DNA from: Solimonas marina
GTDB taxonomy: Bacteria; Pseudomonadota; Gammaproteobacteria; Nevskiales; Nevskiaceae
DNA: 64,000 bases
NCBI RefSeq assembly: GCF_012241385.1
Contig: NZ_JAAVXB010000004.1
Location: 124,001 to 188,000 of the forward strand
Reading direction: 5' to 3'
Both the position numbers and the translations under genes were made by a program. A model generated the notes under the pieces. It was not told the DNA's origin. It made no database searches and was given only the letters and a program-made list of their open reading frames with translations. Within the stretch, counting starts at the first letter, position 1. Every line of letters starts with the position of its first letter. Positions 45,966 to 52,911 of this stretch are shown here, one piece after another.

Positions 45966-46916
45966 TTGACACAAGATCGTCCACAAGTCAGATATGTGTC
46001 GGCCGGGGCCGGGGACGACGGTCAGCGGATAGATAATTTCCTTCTGAAACAATTGCCTGGCGTTCCGAAGTCGCACATCTACCAGCTGCTGCGTTCCGGT
46101 CAGGTCCGCATCAACGGCGGGCGTGCCAAGGCCGAGCGCAAGCTCGTCAAGGGCGACGAGGTGCGGATTCCGCCGGTGCGCGCCGCCGACAAGGCGCAAA
46201 CCGCCCGCCCGCCCGATGCCGTGCTCAACGCGCTGCGTGCCGCCATCGTGCACGAGGACGAGCACTACCTGGCGATCAGCAAACCGGCCGGCCTGGCCGC
46301 GCATGCCGGCAGCGGCGTGCCGTACGGCGTGATCGAGTCGGTGCGGGCGTGGAACAAGTATGAGTTCATCGAGCTGGCGCATCGTCTCGATCGCGATACC
46401 AGCGGCGTGCTGCTGCTGGCCAAGACCCGGCCGGCGCTGCTGCGCGCCCAGCGCGCGCTCAAGCACGGCGAGGCCGACAAGCGCTACTTCGCGCTGCTGG
46501 TCGGCAAATGGCGGGGCGAGGATCGCGACGTCGATGCCGCTCTGGTGCGTAACCGCCTGCAGTCCGGCGAACGCCGTGTGCAGATCGACGAGGATGATGG
46601 CAAGCCGTCGAAATCGCGGTTTTCGCCGAAGGCCCGCTACCGTGACGCGACGCTGTGCGAAGTGCAGATCTTTTCCGGCCGCACCCACCAGATCCGCGTG
46701 CACGCGCTGGCACTGGGGCACCCGGTGGCCGGCGACACCAAGTACGGCGAACGCAGCGACAACAAACCCCTGCGCGACCTGGGCTTGAAGCGCATGTTCT
46801 TGCACTCGCATTTCCTGCAGCTGCCGGCGCAGGGCGACTTCGGCAAGCTGTTGCTCAACGCGCCGCTGCCGGACGAACTGCGCGACGTCCTCGACCGCCT
46901 GCCGCGCCCGCGCTGA
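45966..46916 (+). CDS. rluC: 23S rRNA pseudouridine synthase RluC
   Basis: Makes pseudouridines in 23S rRNA (positions 955, 2504 and 2580 in E. coli). 316 residues: S4 RNA-binding domain (about 18-75, QRIDNFLLKQLPGVPKSHIYQLLRSGQ) and the RluA-type catalytic domain with the nucleophile Asp in AHRLDRDTSGVLLLAK; GRTHQIRVHALALGHPVAGD is the second signature. The start is a TTG at 45966, as no ATG or GTG occurs nearby before the S4 domain. Its divergent position next to rne is the usual gammaproteobacterial arrangement. Confidence 0.95.
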   Translation: MTQDRPQVRYVSAGAGDDGQRIDNFLLKQLPGVPKSHIYQLLRSGQVRINGGRAKAERKLVKGDEVRIPPVRAADKAQTARPPDAVLNALRAAIVHEDEHYLAISKPAGLAAHAGSGVPYGVIESVRAWNKYEFIELAHRLDRDTSGVLLLAKTRPALLRAQRALKHGEADKRYFALLVGKWRGEDRDVDAALVRNRLQSGERRVQIDEDDGKPSKSRFSPKARYRDATLCEVQIFSGRTHQIRVHALALGHPVAGDTKYGERSDNKPLRDLGLKRMFLHSHFLQLPAQGDFGKLLLNAPLPDELRDVLDRLPRPR

Positions 46917-46932
46917 TGAAAAGCCACGGCGG

Positions 46933-47012
46933 AACCACAGATTTCACAGATTCCACAGAAGTTACGAAGGGTGTGGGCTTTTCCATCTGCGAAATCTGTG
47001 AAATCTGTGGTT
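46933..47012. repeat. Intergenic inverted repeat of the ATCTGYG family, locus 1
   Basis: A perfect 20-bp inverted repeat: arm 46933-46952 (AACCACAGATTTCACAGATT) and its reverse complement at 46993-47012, with a 40-base centre. Each arm holds two copies of a 7-base unit CACAGAT / ATCTGTG about nine bases apart. It fills most of the gap between rluC and the HAD gene. Confidence 0.85.
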
Positions 47013-47026
47013 GATCGCTTTTGCTC

Positions 47027-47716
47027 ATGAACCAGATCAAGCTCGTCATATTCGACTGGGACGGAACGCTCGCCGACTCCGCCGCGATGATCGTCGGCGC
47101 GATGCAGCGCGCGATTGCGGCGTTGCAGTTGCCGCCGCGCGACGACCGCACGATCCGTGAGCTGATCGGCCTGGGCCTCGACGACGTGCTGCAGCGCCTG
47201 TACCCGGAGTACGAGCTGGAAACGCTGCGCGCATTGCTTGGCCAGTACCGGGCGCAGTGGCTGGCGTCCGACGCCGGCGAGGCGCCGCTGTTCGCTGGCG
47301 GCATCGATGCGCTGCGCACGCTCGGCGCCAACGGCCTGCGCCTGGCGGTGGCGACCGGCAAGAGCCGCAAGGGGCTGGACCGGTCGCTGGCGCATCACCA
47401 CGAACTGGCGGCGCTGCTCGTCAATACGCGCTGCGGCGACGAGACCGCCGCCAAACCCGATCCGCGCATGCTCGTCGAGCTGCTGCAGGACGAGGGCCTG
47501 GATGCCGAACAGGCGCTGATGGTCGGCGACACCGAATTCGATGCGGCGATGGCGCGCGCGATCGGCATGCCGTCGGTCGGCGTCGCCTGCGGCGTGCATC
47601 AGCCCGACCGCATCCGCGGCGCCGGCGCGATCGCCGTGCTCGAGTCGGTGGCGGTGCTGCCGGCGTGGCTGCGACGCGCCGCGTCCGACCCTTCGTCCTG
47701 GCACCAAGGCGTTTAA
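47027..47716 (+). CDS. HAD-family phosphatase (phosphoglycolate phosphatase-like)
   Basis: Cytosolic HAD hydrolase of 229 residues. Motif I is FDWDGTLADS (D10 nucleophile, D12 acid/base), motif II VATGKSRKG, motif III KPDPRMLVEL with VGDTEFDAAMARAIGMPSVGV. The cap is of the four-helix type (residues about 20-90). This gene follows rluC in many gammaproteobacteria and is often annotated as Gph-like; its natural substrate is uncertain. The ATG at 47027 is preferred to an in-frame TTG two codons earlier. Confidence 0.9.
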   Translation: MNQIKLVIFDWDGTLADSAAMIVGAMQRAIAALQLPPRDDRTIRELIGLGLDDVLQRLYPEYELETLRALLGQYRAQWLASDAGEAPLFAGGIDALRTLGANGLRLAVATGKSRKGLDRSLAHHHELAALLVNTRCGDETAAKPDPRMLVELLQDEGLDAEQALMVGDTEFDAAMARAIGMPSVGVACGVHQPDRIRGAGAIAVLESVAVLPAWLRRAASDPSSWHQGV

Positions 47717-47718
47717 GC

Positions 47719-47797
47719 GCAGATGACGCTGGCCACGCAGAAGAAGGGTGCGAGATTCCACACTGCTGATCTGCGTTAATCCGCGAAATCTGCGGTT
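47719..47797. repeat. Intergenic repeat of the ATCTGYG family, locus 2
   Basis: After the HAD stop, three units ATCTGCG, ATCCGCG and ATCTGCG (47769-47775, 47779-47785, 47788-47794) repeat every 9-10 bases and end in GGTT; an opposite-orientation CGCAGAT lies at 47719-47725. A less perfect copy of the elements at 46933 and 51384. It separates the convergent HAD and maf genes. Confidence 0.7.
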
Positions 47798-47814
47798 CTA
47801 TCTTTTCGGCAGCG

Positions 47815-48420
47815 TTACGGAAGCGGAAAGCCAGCCGTGCGCAGCAACCGCGCGGTGGCGATCAGTGGCAGGCCGACCAGGGCCGTCGGGTCCTGGGTCT
47901 CGATCGCCTCGAACAGCGTGATGCCGTAGCCCTCGCACTTGAAGCTGCCAGCGCAGTCGAGCGCCGGCTCGATCTCCACATAGCGCCCGATCTGTTCGGC
48001 GGTCAGTGCGCGGAAGCGCACCGTGGTGACGTCGACGGCGCGATAAAAGGCGTCGCCGCGCTGCACGGTGACGGCGGTGAAGAACTGAACGGCGCGGCCG
48101 GCACAGTTCGCGAGCTGGGTGCGTGCCGCGTCCGCCGTGCCGGGTTTGCCGAGAGCGCGGCCGTCGAGCGCCGCAGCCTGGTCGGAGCCGATGATCCAGG
48201 CCTGCGGGTGGCGCTTGGCGAGCACCGCGGCCTTGCCGTCGGCGAGGCGTTGGACGAGTTCCTCGACGGGTTCCTCGGGCCATGGCGTTTCGTCGATGTC
48301 GGCGGCCTCGGCAGTGAAATCGAGGTGGAGACGGCGCAGCAATTCGGCGCGGTAGCGCGACGACGACGCAAGGGTCAGCGCGGCTTGCGCAGGAGACGGC
48401 GGCTGCAAAGATTTAATCAT
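47815..48420 (-). CDS. maf: Maf-family nucleotide pyrophosphatase
   Basis: House-cleaning pyrophosphatase of 201 residues. The signature LASSSRYRAELLRRL (about 18-32) and the catalytic Asp in IIGSDQAAALDG (D80) are present; EGYGITLFEAIETQDPTALVGLPL is the typical C-terminal part. Context next to yceD-rpmF suggests the YceF subgroup, which acts on 7-methyl-GTP. ATG at 48420; divergent from yceD with 68 bases between start codons. Confidence 0.93.
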   Translation of the reverse strand: MIKSLQPPSPAQAALTLASSSRYRAELLRRLHLDFTAEAADIDETPWPEEPVEELVQRLADGKAAVLAKRHPQAWIIGSDQAAALDGRALGKPGTADAARTQLANCAGRAVQFFTAVTVQRGDAFYRAVDVTTVRFRALTAEQIGRYVEIEPALDCAGSFKCEGYGITLFEAIETQDPTALVGLPLIATARLLRTAGFPLP

Positions 48421-48429
48421 TGATTCTTT

Positions 48430-48458
48430 TTGACTTTTGAAGGGCGCGTGTCTATGAT
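48430..48458 (+). promoter_or_regulatory. Promoter of yceD-rpmF-plsX
   Basis: TTGACT (48430-48435), a 17-base spacer, and TATGAT (48453-48458): five of six matches at both hexamers with ideal spacing. The start codon of yceD is 30 bases downstream. Confidence 0.85.
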
Positions 48459-48471
48459 TCGCGCCCTTTTT
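48440..48471 (+). promoter_or_regulatory. Inverted repeat with T-run spanning the yceD promoter -10
   Basis: A 9-bp perfect stem (AAGGGCGCG / CGCGCCCTT) with an 11-base loop that contains the -10 hexamer, followed by TTT. It has terminator form on the plus strand, yet no plus-strand gene lies upstream. It may instead be a protein site or a shape element around the promoter. Confidence 0.5.
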
Positions 48472-48488
48472 CCGGGACCGGGTCAGGC

Positions 48489-49001
48489 ATGCCGATTCCG
48501 CGCAAAGTGACGGTGTCTTCGGCGGTGGCGCAGCGGCAAGCGTACCGCGGCGAGCTGCCGGCGCGCAGTCTCGAACGCTTGTCGTCGTCGTTGGCCGATG
48601 ATGCGGCCATGCTGGATGTGGCGCTGGAAGCGGGCAAGTCGCACGGGCGGCAGATGCTGAGCGGCACGATCGACGGCGAACTGACGCTACGGTGTCAGCG
48701 CTGCGAGGGGCCGATGCCGTGGACCCTGCACGTCGACGTCGATCTGCGTCTGGTCGAAACGGAAGAGGAAGAGGCGGCCGCTCTGCACGAAGCGGACCCG
48801 TATCTGGTGCAGGACGACAGCCTGCCCCTGCAGGAAGTCGTCGAGGACGAAATTCTGCTGGCGCTGCCGATGCTGCCGCGGTGTGAATCGTGCGAAAATA
48901 TTGTTCAGGCTGCGCCGCAGGAAGATCGCGACGAGGCCGTCCGCCGGGAACCGAATCCTTTCGCGGCGTTGAAAGACCGTATAGGCAAACAGAAGCAGTA
49001 G
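48489..49001 (+). CDS. yceD: YceD/DUF177 family protein
   Basis: A 170-residue protein found upstream of rpmF in most bacteria and linked to 23S rRNA accumulation and ribosome assembly. Two CXXC pairs are visible, LRCQRCEGP (about 69-72) and PRCESCEN (about 131-134), a pattern that can bind zinc, separated by an acidic stretch. Its C-terminal [11 protein letters not shown] is the conserved end. The strong promoter at 48430 drives it together with rpmF (25 bases downstream). Confidence 0.93.
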   Translation: MPIPRKVTVSSAVAQRQAYRGELPARSLERLSSSLADDAAMLDVALEAGKSHGRQMLSGTIDGELTLRCQRCEGPMPWTLHVDVDLRLVETEEEEAAALHEADPYLVQDDSLPLQEVVEDEILLALPMLPRCESCENIVQAAPQEDRDEAVRREPNPFAALKDRIGKQKQ

Positions 49002-49026
49002 GGCAGTCGCCCGACGGAGCACTAAG

Positions 49027-49227
49027 ATGGCAGTTCAAGATTCCAAGAAGTCCCGTGCCAAGCGCGGCCACCGCCACGCGCACTGGAAGAACAAGGCGAC
49101 CGTTCCGGCGCTGTCGACCGACCCGACCTCGGGCGAGACCCATCGTCGTCACCATGTGACGGCCGACGGTTACTACCGCGGCAAGAAGGTCATCGACACG
49201 ACTCCGGCCTCCGAGGCCGGCGAGTAA
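49027..49227 (+). CDS. rpmF: 50S ribosomal protein L32
   Basis: Ribosomal protein of 66 residues. The family start [21 protein letters not shown] is canonical for gammaproteobacteria (MAVQ.nkptrSkRgmRRaHd in general form). It lacks the four zinc-binding cysteines of the C+ form. A GGAGCAC ribosome site precedes the ATG. Third in the yceD-rpmF-plsX order. Confidence 0.97.
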   Translation: MAVQDSKKSRAKRGHRHAHWKNKATVPALSTDPTSGETHRRHHVTADGYYRGKKVIDTTPASEAGE

Positions 49228-49250
49228 GTCATTCGAACGACGCCGTCGGC

Positions 49251-50291
49251 ATGAACGCCACGGCTCCCGTCGTTCTTGCGATCGACGCCATGGGCGGCGA
49301 TCACGGTCTGAAGACGACCGTGGACGCTGCCCTTTTGGCGTTGGCTGAATTTTCCACGCTGCAGCTGATTCTGGTCGGCGACGAGCGGCAGATTCTGGCG
49401 GCGCTGAAGAAGCGCAAGGCCGCGGCCGATGCACTGGCGCGGATCGCCGTCCAGCATGCCAGCGAAGTGGTGGCGATGGACGAAGCGCCGTCAAAGGCGC
49501 TGCGCAACAAGAAAGACTCGTCGATGCGTGTCGCGATCAACCTCGTTCGCGACGGTCGCGCGCAGGCCATCGTCTCGGCCGGCAATACCGGCGCACTGAT
49601 GGCCACCGCCAAGTTTGTGTTGAAGACGATGCCCGGCATCGACCGGCCGGCAATGATCTCGCCGATTCCGTCGATGAATGGCCATGTCCATATGCTCGAT
49701 CTCGGCGCCAATGCCGAGTGCAATGCCGACCAGCTGTTTCAGTTCGCGGTCATGGGCTCGGCGCTGCTGACCGCGACGCAGGGCATCGCGGAACCGCGTG
49801 TGGCGCTGCTCAACATTGGCGAGGAAGAGATCAAGGGCAACGAGGTGATCAAGCAGTGCGCGCAGCTGCTGCAGACCTCGAAGCTCAACTACGTCGGCTT
49901 CATCGAGGGCGACGGGGTGTTCCTGCGCGATGTCGACGTCGTGGTCTGTGACGGCTTCACCGGCAATATCGCGCTGAAGACCGGCGAGGGCGTCGCCAAG
50001 CTGATCTACCACTTCATCAAGCAGGAATTCACGCGCTCGCCGTTGACCAAGTTGGCAGCCCTGGCGGCGATGCCGGCGCTCAAGGCGCTCGGCAAGCGTA
50101 TGGACCCGCGCAACTACAACGGCGCGAGCTTCGTCGGCGTCAACGGCATCGTCATCAAGTCGCACGGCAGTGCCGATGCTCCCGCGTTCGTCGCCGCGAT
50201 CCGTGCGGCGCTGCGTGAAGTCGAGAACGATGTTCCGACACGTATCGCGCATTTGCTCGTCGACGCGCTGCCGCAGAGCGCAGCCGCCTGA
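49251..50291 (+). CDS. plsX: Phosphate acyltransferase PlsX
   Basis: Makes acyl-phosphate from acyl-ACP for phospholipid synthesis; peripheral membrane enzyme of 346 residues. Signatures: LAIDAMGGDHG at the N-terminus, VSAGNTGALMA, LLNIGEEEIKGNE and the C-terminal GVNGIVIKSHGSADA. It follows rpmF by 23 bases, as expected. The fabH-fabD-fabG-acpP genes that normally follow are replaced by glk. Confidence 0.96.
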   Translation: MNATAPVVLAIDAMGGDHGLKTTVDAALLALAEFSTLQLILVGDERQILAALKKRKAAADALARIAVQHASEVVAMDEAPSKALRNKKDSSMRVAINLVRDGRAQAIVSAGNTGALMATAKFVLKTMPGIDRPAMISPIPSMNGHVHMLDLGANAECNADQLFQFAVMGSALLTATQGIAEPRVALLNIGEEEIKGNEVIKQCAQLLQTSKLNYVGFIEGDGVFLRDVDVVVCDGFTGNIALKTGEGVAKLIYHFIKQEFTRSPLTKLAALAAMPALKALGKRMDPRNYNGASFVGVNGIVIKSHGSADAPAFVAAIRAALREVENDVPTRIAHLLVDALPQSAAA

Positions 50292-50392
50292 GCCGCGGCG
50301 CTGAGGCGCCGCCACCGTCATCGCTTGGCCATTCAGCGCGCGCCATGCCGCGTGTCATAAGCTAGACGCGTTCCCTGTCTCACGAGACGACG

Positions 50393-51388
50393 ATGATGCA
50401 AGCATCAGCTTCGGTCCGACTGGTCGCCGACATCGGCGGCACCAATGCACGCTTCGCGCTTGCAAGCCCGGGCGCTGGCAGGCTTGAGCTGATGGCCATC
50501 GAGGAGCTGCAAGCTGCCGCGTTCCCGACGCTCGCTGATGCCGCGAGGGATTATCTGTCGCGTCGTGCCGAAGGCAGCGTGGCGCAGGCGGTATTCGCGG
50601 TGGCGTCGCCAGTCACCGGCGATCGCATCAAGATCACCAACAATCCCTGGGAGTTCTCGGTCGCGTCGCTGCGCGATGCGCTGGCACTGCAGGTGCTCGA
50701 CGTCATCAACGACTTCGTTGCCGTGGCGGCAGCGGTGCCGCAGCTCGAACGTGCCGACGTGCAGCCGCTGGGGTGCGAGGCGCCGGCGTTGGCGCGCGAG
50801 CATACCGATGGTCACTTTTCTGTTCTCGGACCCGGCACCGGTCTTGGCGTCGCGCAGCTGGTCCTGCAGGGCGGCCGTAGCATTGTGCTGGGCACCGAGG
50901 GCGGGCATGTCAGCTTTGCGCCGACGAGGCCGGAACACGTCGAGCTGTTGAAAGTGCTGTGGCGCGAATGGCCACGAGTCTCGGCCGAGCGCCTGCTGTC
51001 GGGGGCCGGACTGGTGGCCTTGTATCGTGCGGTCTGTGTGGTTGCCGGCTGGCCAGCCGACGAGCTGACACCCGCCGAGGTCAGTGCCCGCGACGCGCAA
51101 GGCGATGACGAAGCCGCCGCGCGTGCCGTCACGCTGTTCTGTGAGCTACTGGGCGCCTTCGCCGGCGACACTGCGCTGATGCAGGGTGGCTGGGGCGGCG
51201 TCTATCTGGCGGGCGGCATCACACAGAAACTGCTGGCGCGCATCGAGGCGAGCGCGTTTCGCGAGCACTTCGAAGACAAGGGCCGCTTTCGACCGTTGTT
51301 GCGTACGGTTCCGACACTGGCGATCACCCATCCCCATGTCGGCCTGCTCGGCGCGGCGGCAAGGGCGTTCGCGGCGGGAAGGCTTTAA
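50393..51388 (+). CDS. glk: Glucokinase
   Basis: ATP-dependent kinase making glucose 6-phosphate, 331 residues, cytosolic, of the proteobacterial Glk type (not the ROK type: no CXCGXXGC zinc motif). Phosphate-1 motif VADIGGTNARFAL, the sugar-binding INNPWEFS and VLDVINDFVAVAAAVP, and LGPGTGLGVAQLVLQ are visible. Two adjacent ATG codons (50393, 50396) could start it. It lies 101 bases from plsX, an unusual neighbour, and its stop falls inside the first arm of a long inverted repeat. Confidence 0.93.
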   Translation: MMQASASVRLVADIGGTNARFALASPGAGRLELMAIEELQAAAFPTLADAARDYLSRRAEGSVAQAVFAVASPVTGDRIKITNNPWEFSVASLRDALALQVLDVINDFVAVAAAVPQLERADVQPLGCEAPALAREHTDGHFSVLGPGTGLGVAQLVLQGGRSIVLGTEGGHVSFAPTRPEHVELLKVLWREWPRVSAERLLSGAGLVALYRAVCVVAGWPADELTPAEVSARDAQGDDEAAARAVTLFCELLGAFAGDTALMQGGWGGVYLAGGITQKLLARIEASAFREHFEDKGRFRPLLRTVPTLAITHPHVGLLGAAARAFAAGRL

Positions 51389-51577
51389 CCGCAGATTACG
51401 CAGATTGCCGCAGATTTAACGGCAAGAATGTTTTGAGGCGTGGCGGCCTCACTTTTGAGCTAGCAGCCTGTTCGGCACGGTGATTGATGCGGATCGGGTC
51501 AAACGCTGGTTTGGCAGACGAACCGGAAATGAAGCCTCCGCTTCTCCTCTGTGAAATCTGCGTAATCTGCGGTTAAA
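51384..51577. repeat. Intergenic inverted-repeat element of the ATCTGYG family, locus 3
   Basis: A 194-base element bounded by a perfect 23-bp inverted repeat: arm 51384-51406 with units CGCAGATT about nine bases apart, and arm 51555-51577. A third unit follows inside the left arm (51409-51416). The 148-base centre codes for nothing recognisable. The left arm overlaps the glk stop codon. It looks like a small non-autonomous, palindromic element or a REP-like unit. Confidence 0.85.
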
Positions 51578-51589
51578 AAGCTTTCGCTC

Positions 51590-52804
51590 TTACTTGACGA
51601 GCTGGTTGAGGTCGAAGATGGGGACCAAGATCGCCAGGACGATCAGCAGCACGACGCCGCCCATGACGACGATCAGCGCCGGTTCGAAGATGCTGACGGT
51701 GGTCTGCACCAGCATTTCGACTTCGCGTTCCTGATTTTCCGCCGAGCGGTCGAGCATTTCGTCGAGACGGCCCGACGACTCGCCGCTGGAGATCAGGTGC
51801 ACGGTAATCGGCGGGAACAGCTTGCTGGCCGATAGCGAGCGACTCAGCGTTGCGCCTTCGCGGACCTTGATCGTCGCTTCGTCGATGGCTTCGCGCATCG
51901 GCAGATTGGTGACGACCTGGGTGCCGATGCGCATGGCGTCGAGAATCGGCACGCCGGAGCCGAACAGGATGCCAAGCGTGCGCGTGAAGCGGCCAGTGTT
52001 GGCGCCGCGCGTCAGGCGGCCGACCAAGGGCACGCGCAGCAGGAAGGCATGGACACGGCGGCGGAACGGCTGTGCCCGCATCATGCGTGCAAAGACAAAA
52101 ATCCCGATGCCGATCAGGATCGCCAGGTAGACGCCCCATTCGCGCAGGAAATTCGAGACCGCAATCAGGCCGCGTGTCAGCAGCGGCAGCTGTGCGCCGA
52201 TATTGTCGAAGACGCCGACGACCTGCGGCACGACATAGGTCAGCAGCGCGACCACCACGCCGATCGCGACGACGGTCAGGATCACCGGGTAGATCAGCGC
52301 CAGGCTGACGCGCGACTTCATGACCTGACGACGCTCGACGTAGTCGGCGAGGCGTTCGAGGATGTAGTCGAGCTTGCCGGATTGCTCGCCGGCTTCGACG
52401 GTGGCGCGAAACAGTGGCGGAAACGCGGCCGGAAACTGATTCAGCGAATGGGCGAGGGCGTTGCCTTCGATGACGCCGGCACGCACGCCGAGCGCGATGC
52501 GTTTGACGCGCTTGCTCTCGCTCTGCTCGGAGACGGCGGTCAGCGCTTCGTCGAGTGGCAAGCCGGAACGCACGAGGATCGCCAGCTGGCGCGTGAACAG
52601 CGCCAGCTCGGCGCTGCTGATGCTGCCGCCGCGACGAAACGGCGAACCGCCGTTGGCCTTGGCTTCGGAGACCTGATGCACTTCGAGCGGCGTCAAGCCG
52701 CGGTCGCGCAACATTTGTCGCGCGTGGCGCGGCGTGTCGCCTTCGATCAGGCCCTTCTTCTCGCGGCCCTTGGCGTCGAGCGCGCTGTATTCGTAGGCGG
52801 CCAT
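51590..52804 (-). CDS. gspF: Type II secretion system inner-membrane protein GspF
   Basis: Polytopic platform protein of 404 residues. N-terminal MAAYEYSALDAKGREKKGLIEGDTPRHARQ is the family start; two homologous cytoplasmic domains (about 70-200 and 275-400) are each followed by hydrophobic helices (SLALIYPVILTVVAIGVVVALLTYVVP; FEPALIVVMGGVVLLIVLAILVPIFDL). It links the ATPase GspE to the pseudopilus. Last of the minus-strand gspC-D-E-F set; separated from gspE by 107 bases that contain the GCGTGAG repeat. Confidence 0.95.
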   Translation of the reverse strand: MAAYEYSALDAKGREKKGLIEGDTPRHARQMLRDRGLTPLEVHQVSEAKANGGSPFRRGGSISSAELALFTRQLAILVRSGLPLDEALTAVSEQSESKRVKRIALGVRAGVIEGNALAHSLNQFPAAFPPLFRATVEAGEQSGKLDYILERLADYVERRQVMKSRVSLALIYPVILTVVAIGVVVALLTYVVPQVVGVFDNIGAQLPLLTRGLIAVSNFLREWGVYLAILIGIGIFVFARMMRAQPFRRRVHAFLLRVPLVGRLTRGANTGRFTRTLGILFGSGVPILDAMRIGTQVVTNLPMREAIDEATIKVREGATLSRSLSASKLFPPITVHLISSGESSGRLDEMLDRSAENQEREVEMLVQTTVSIFEPALIVVMGGVVLLIVLAILVPIFDLNQLVK

Positions 52805-52812
52805 TGTTGGTT

Positions 52813-52908
52813 ACGTGAGGCGTGAGGCGTGAGGCGTGAGGCGTGAAGTGGCGCAGGTGGCCCGGTCCTGTTTTTTACGCCTCTCGCCTGTCGCCTCCCG
52901 CCTCACGT
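52813..52908. repeat. GCGTGAG tandem repeat with inverted counterpart, between gspE and gspF
   Basis: The 7-base unit GCGTGAG occurs about four and a half times in a row (52813-52847). A mirror arm at 52877-52908 pairs with it at 28 of 32 positions, giving a long imperfect hairpin with a 32-base centre. It fills almost the whole gap between two genes of one operon. No coding role. Confidence 0.8.
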
Positions 52909-52911
52909 TAA

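Noticed and set aside
52813-52908. Tandem repeat considered as a CRISPR array
   Set aside because: The 7-base unit has no unique spacers and no cas genes are nearby; it is a simple tandem/inverted repeat.
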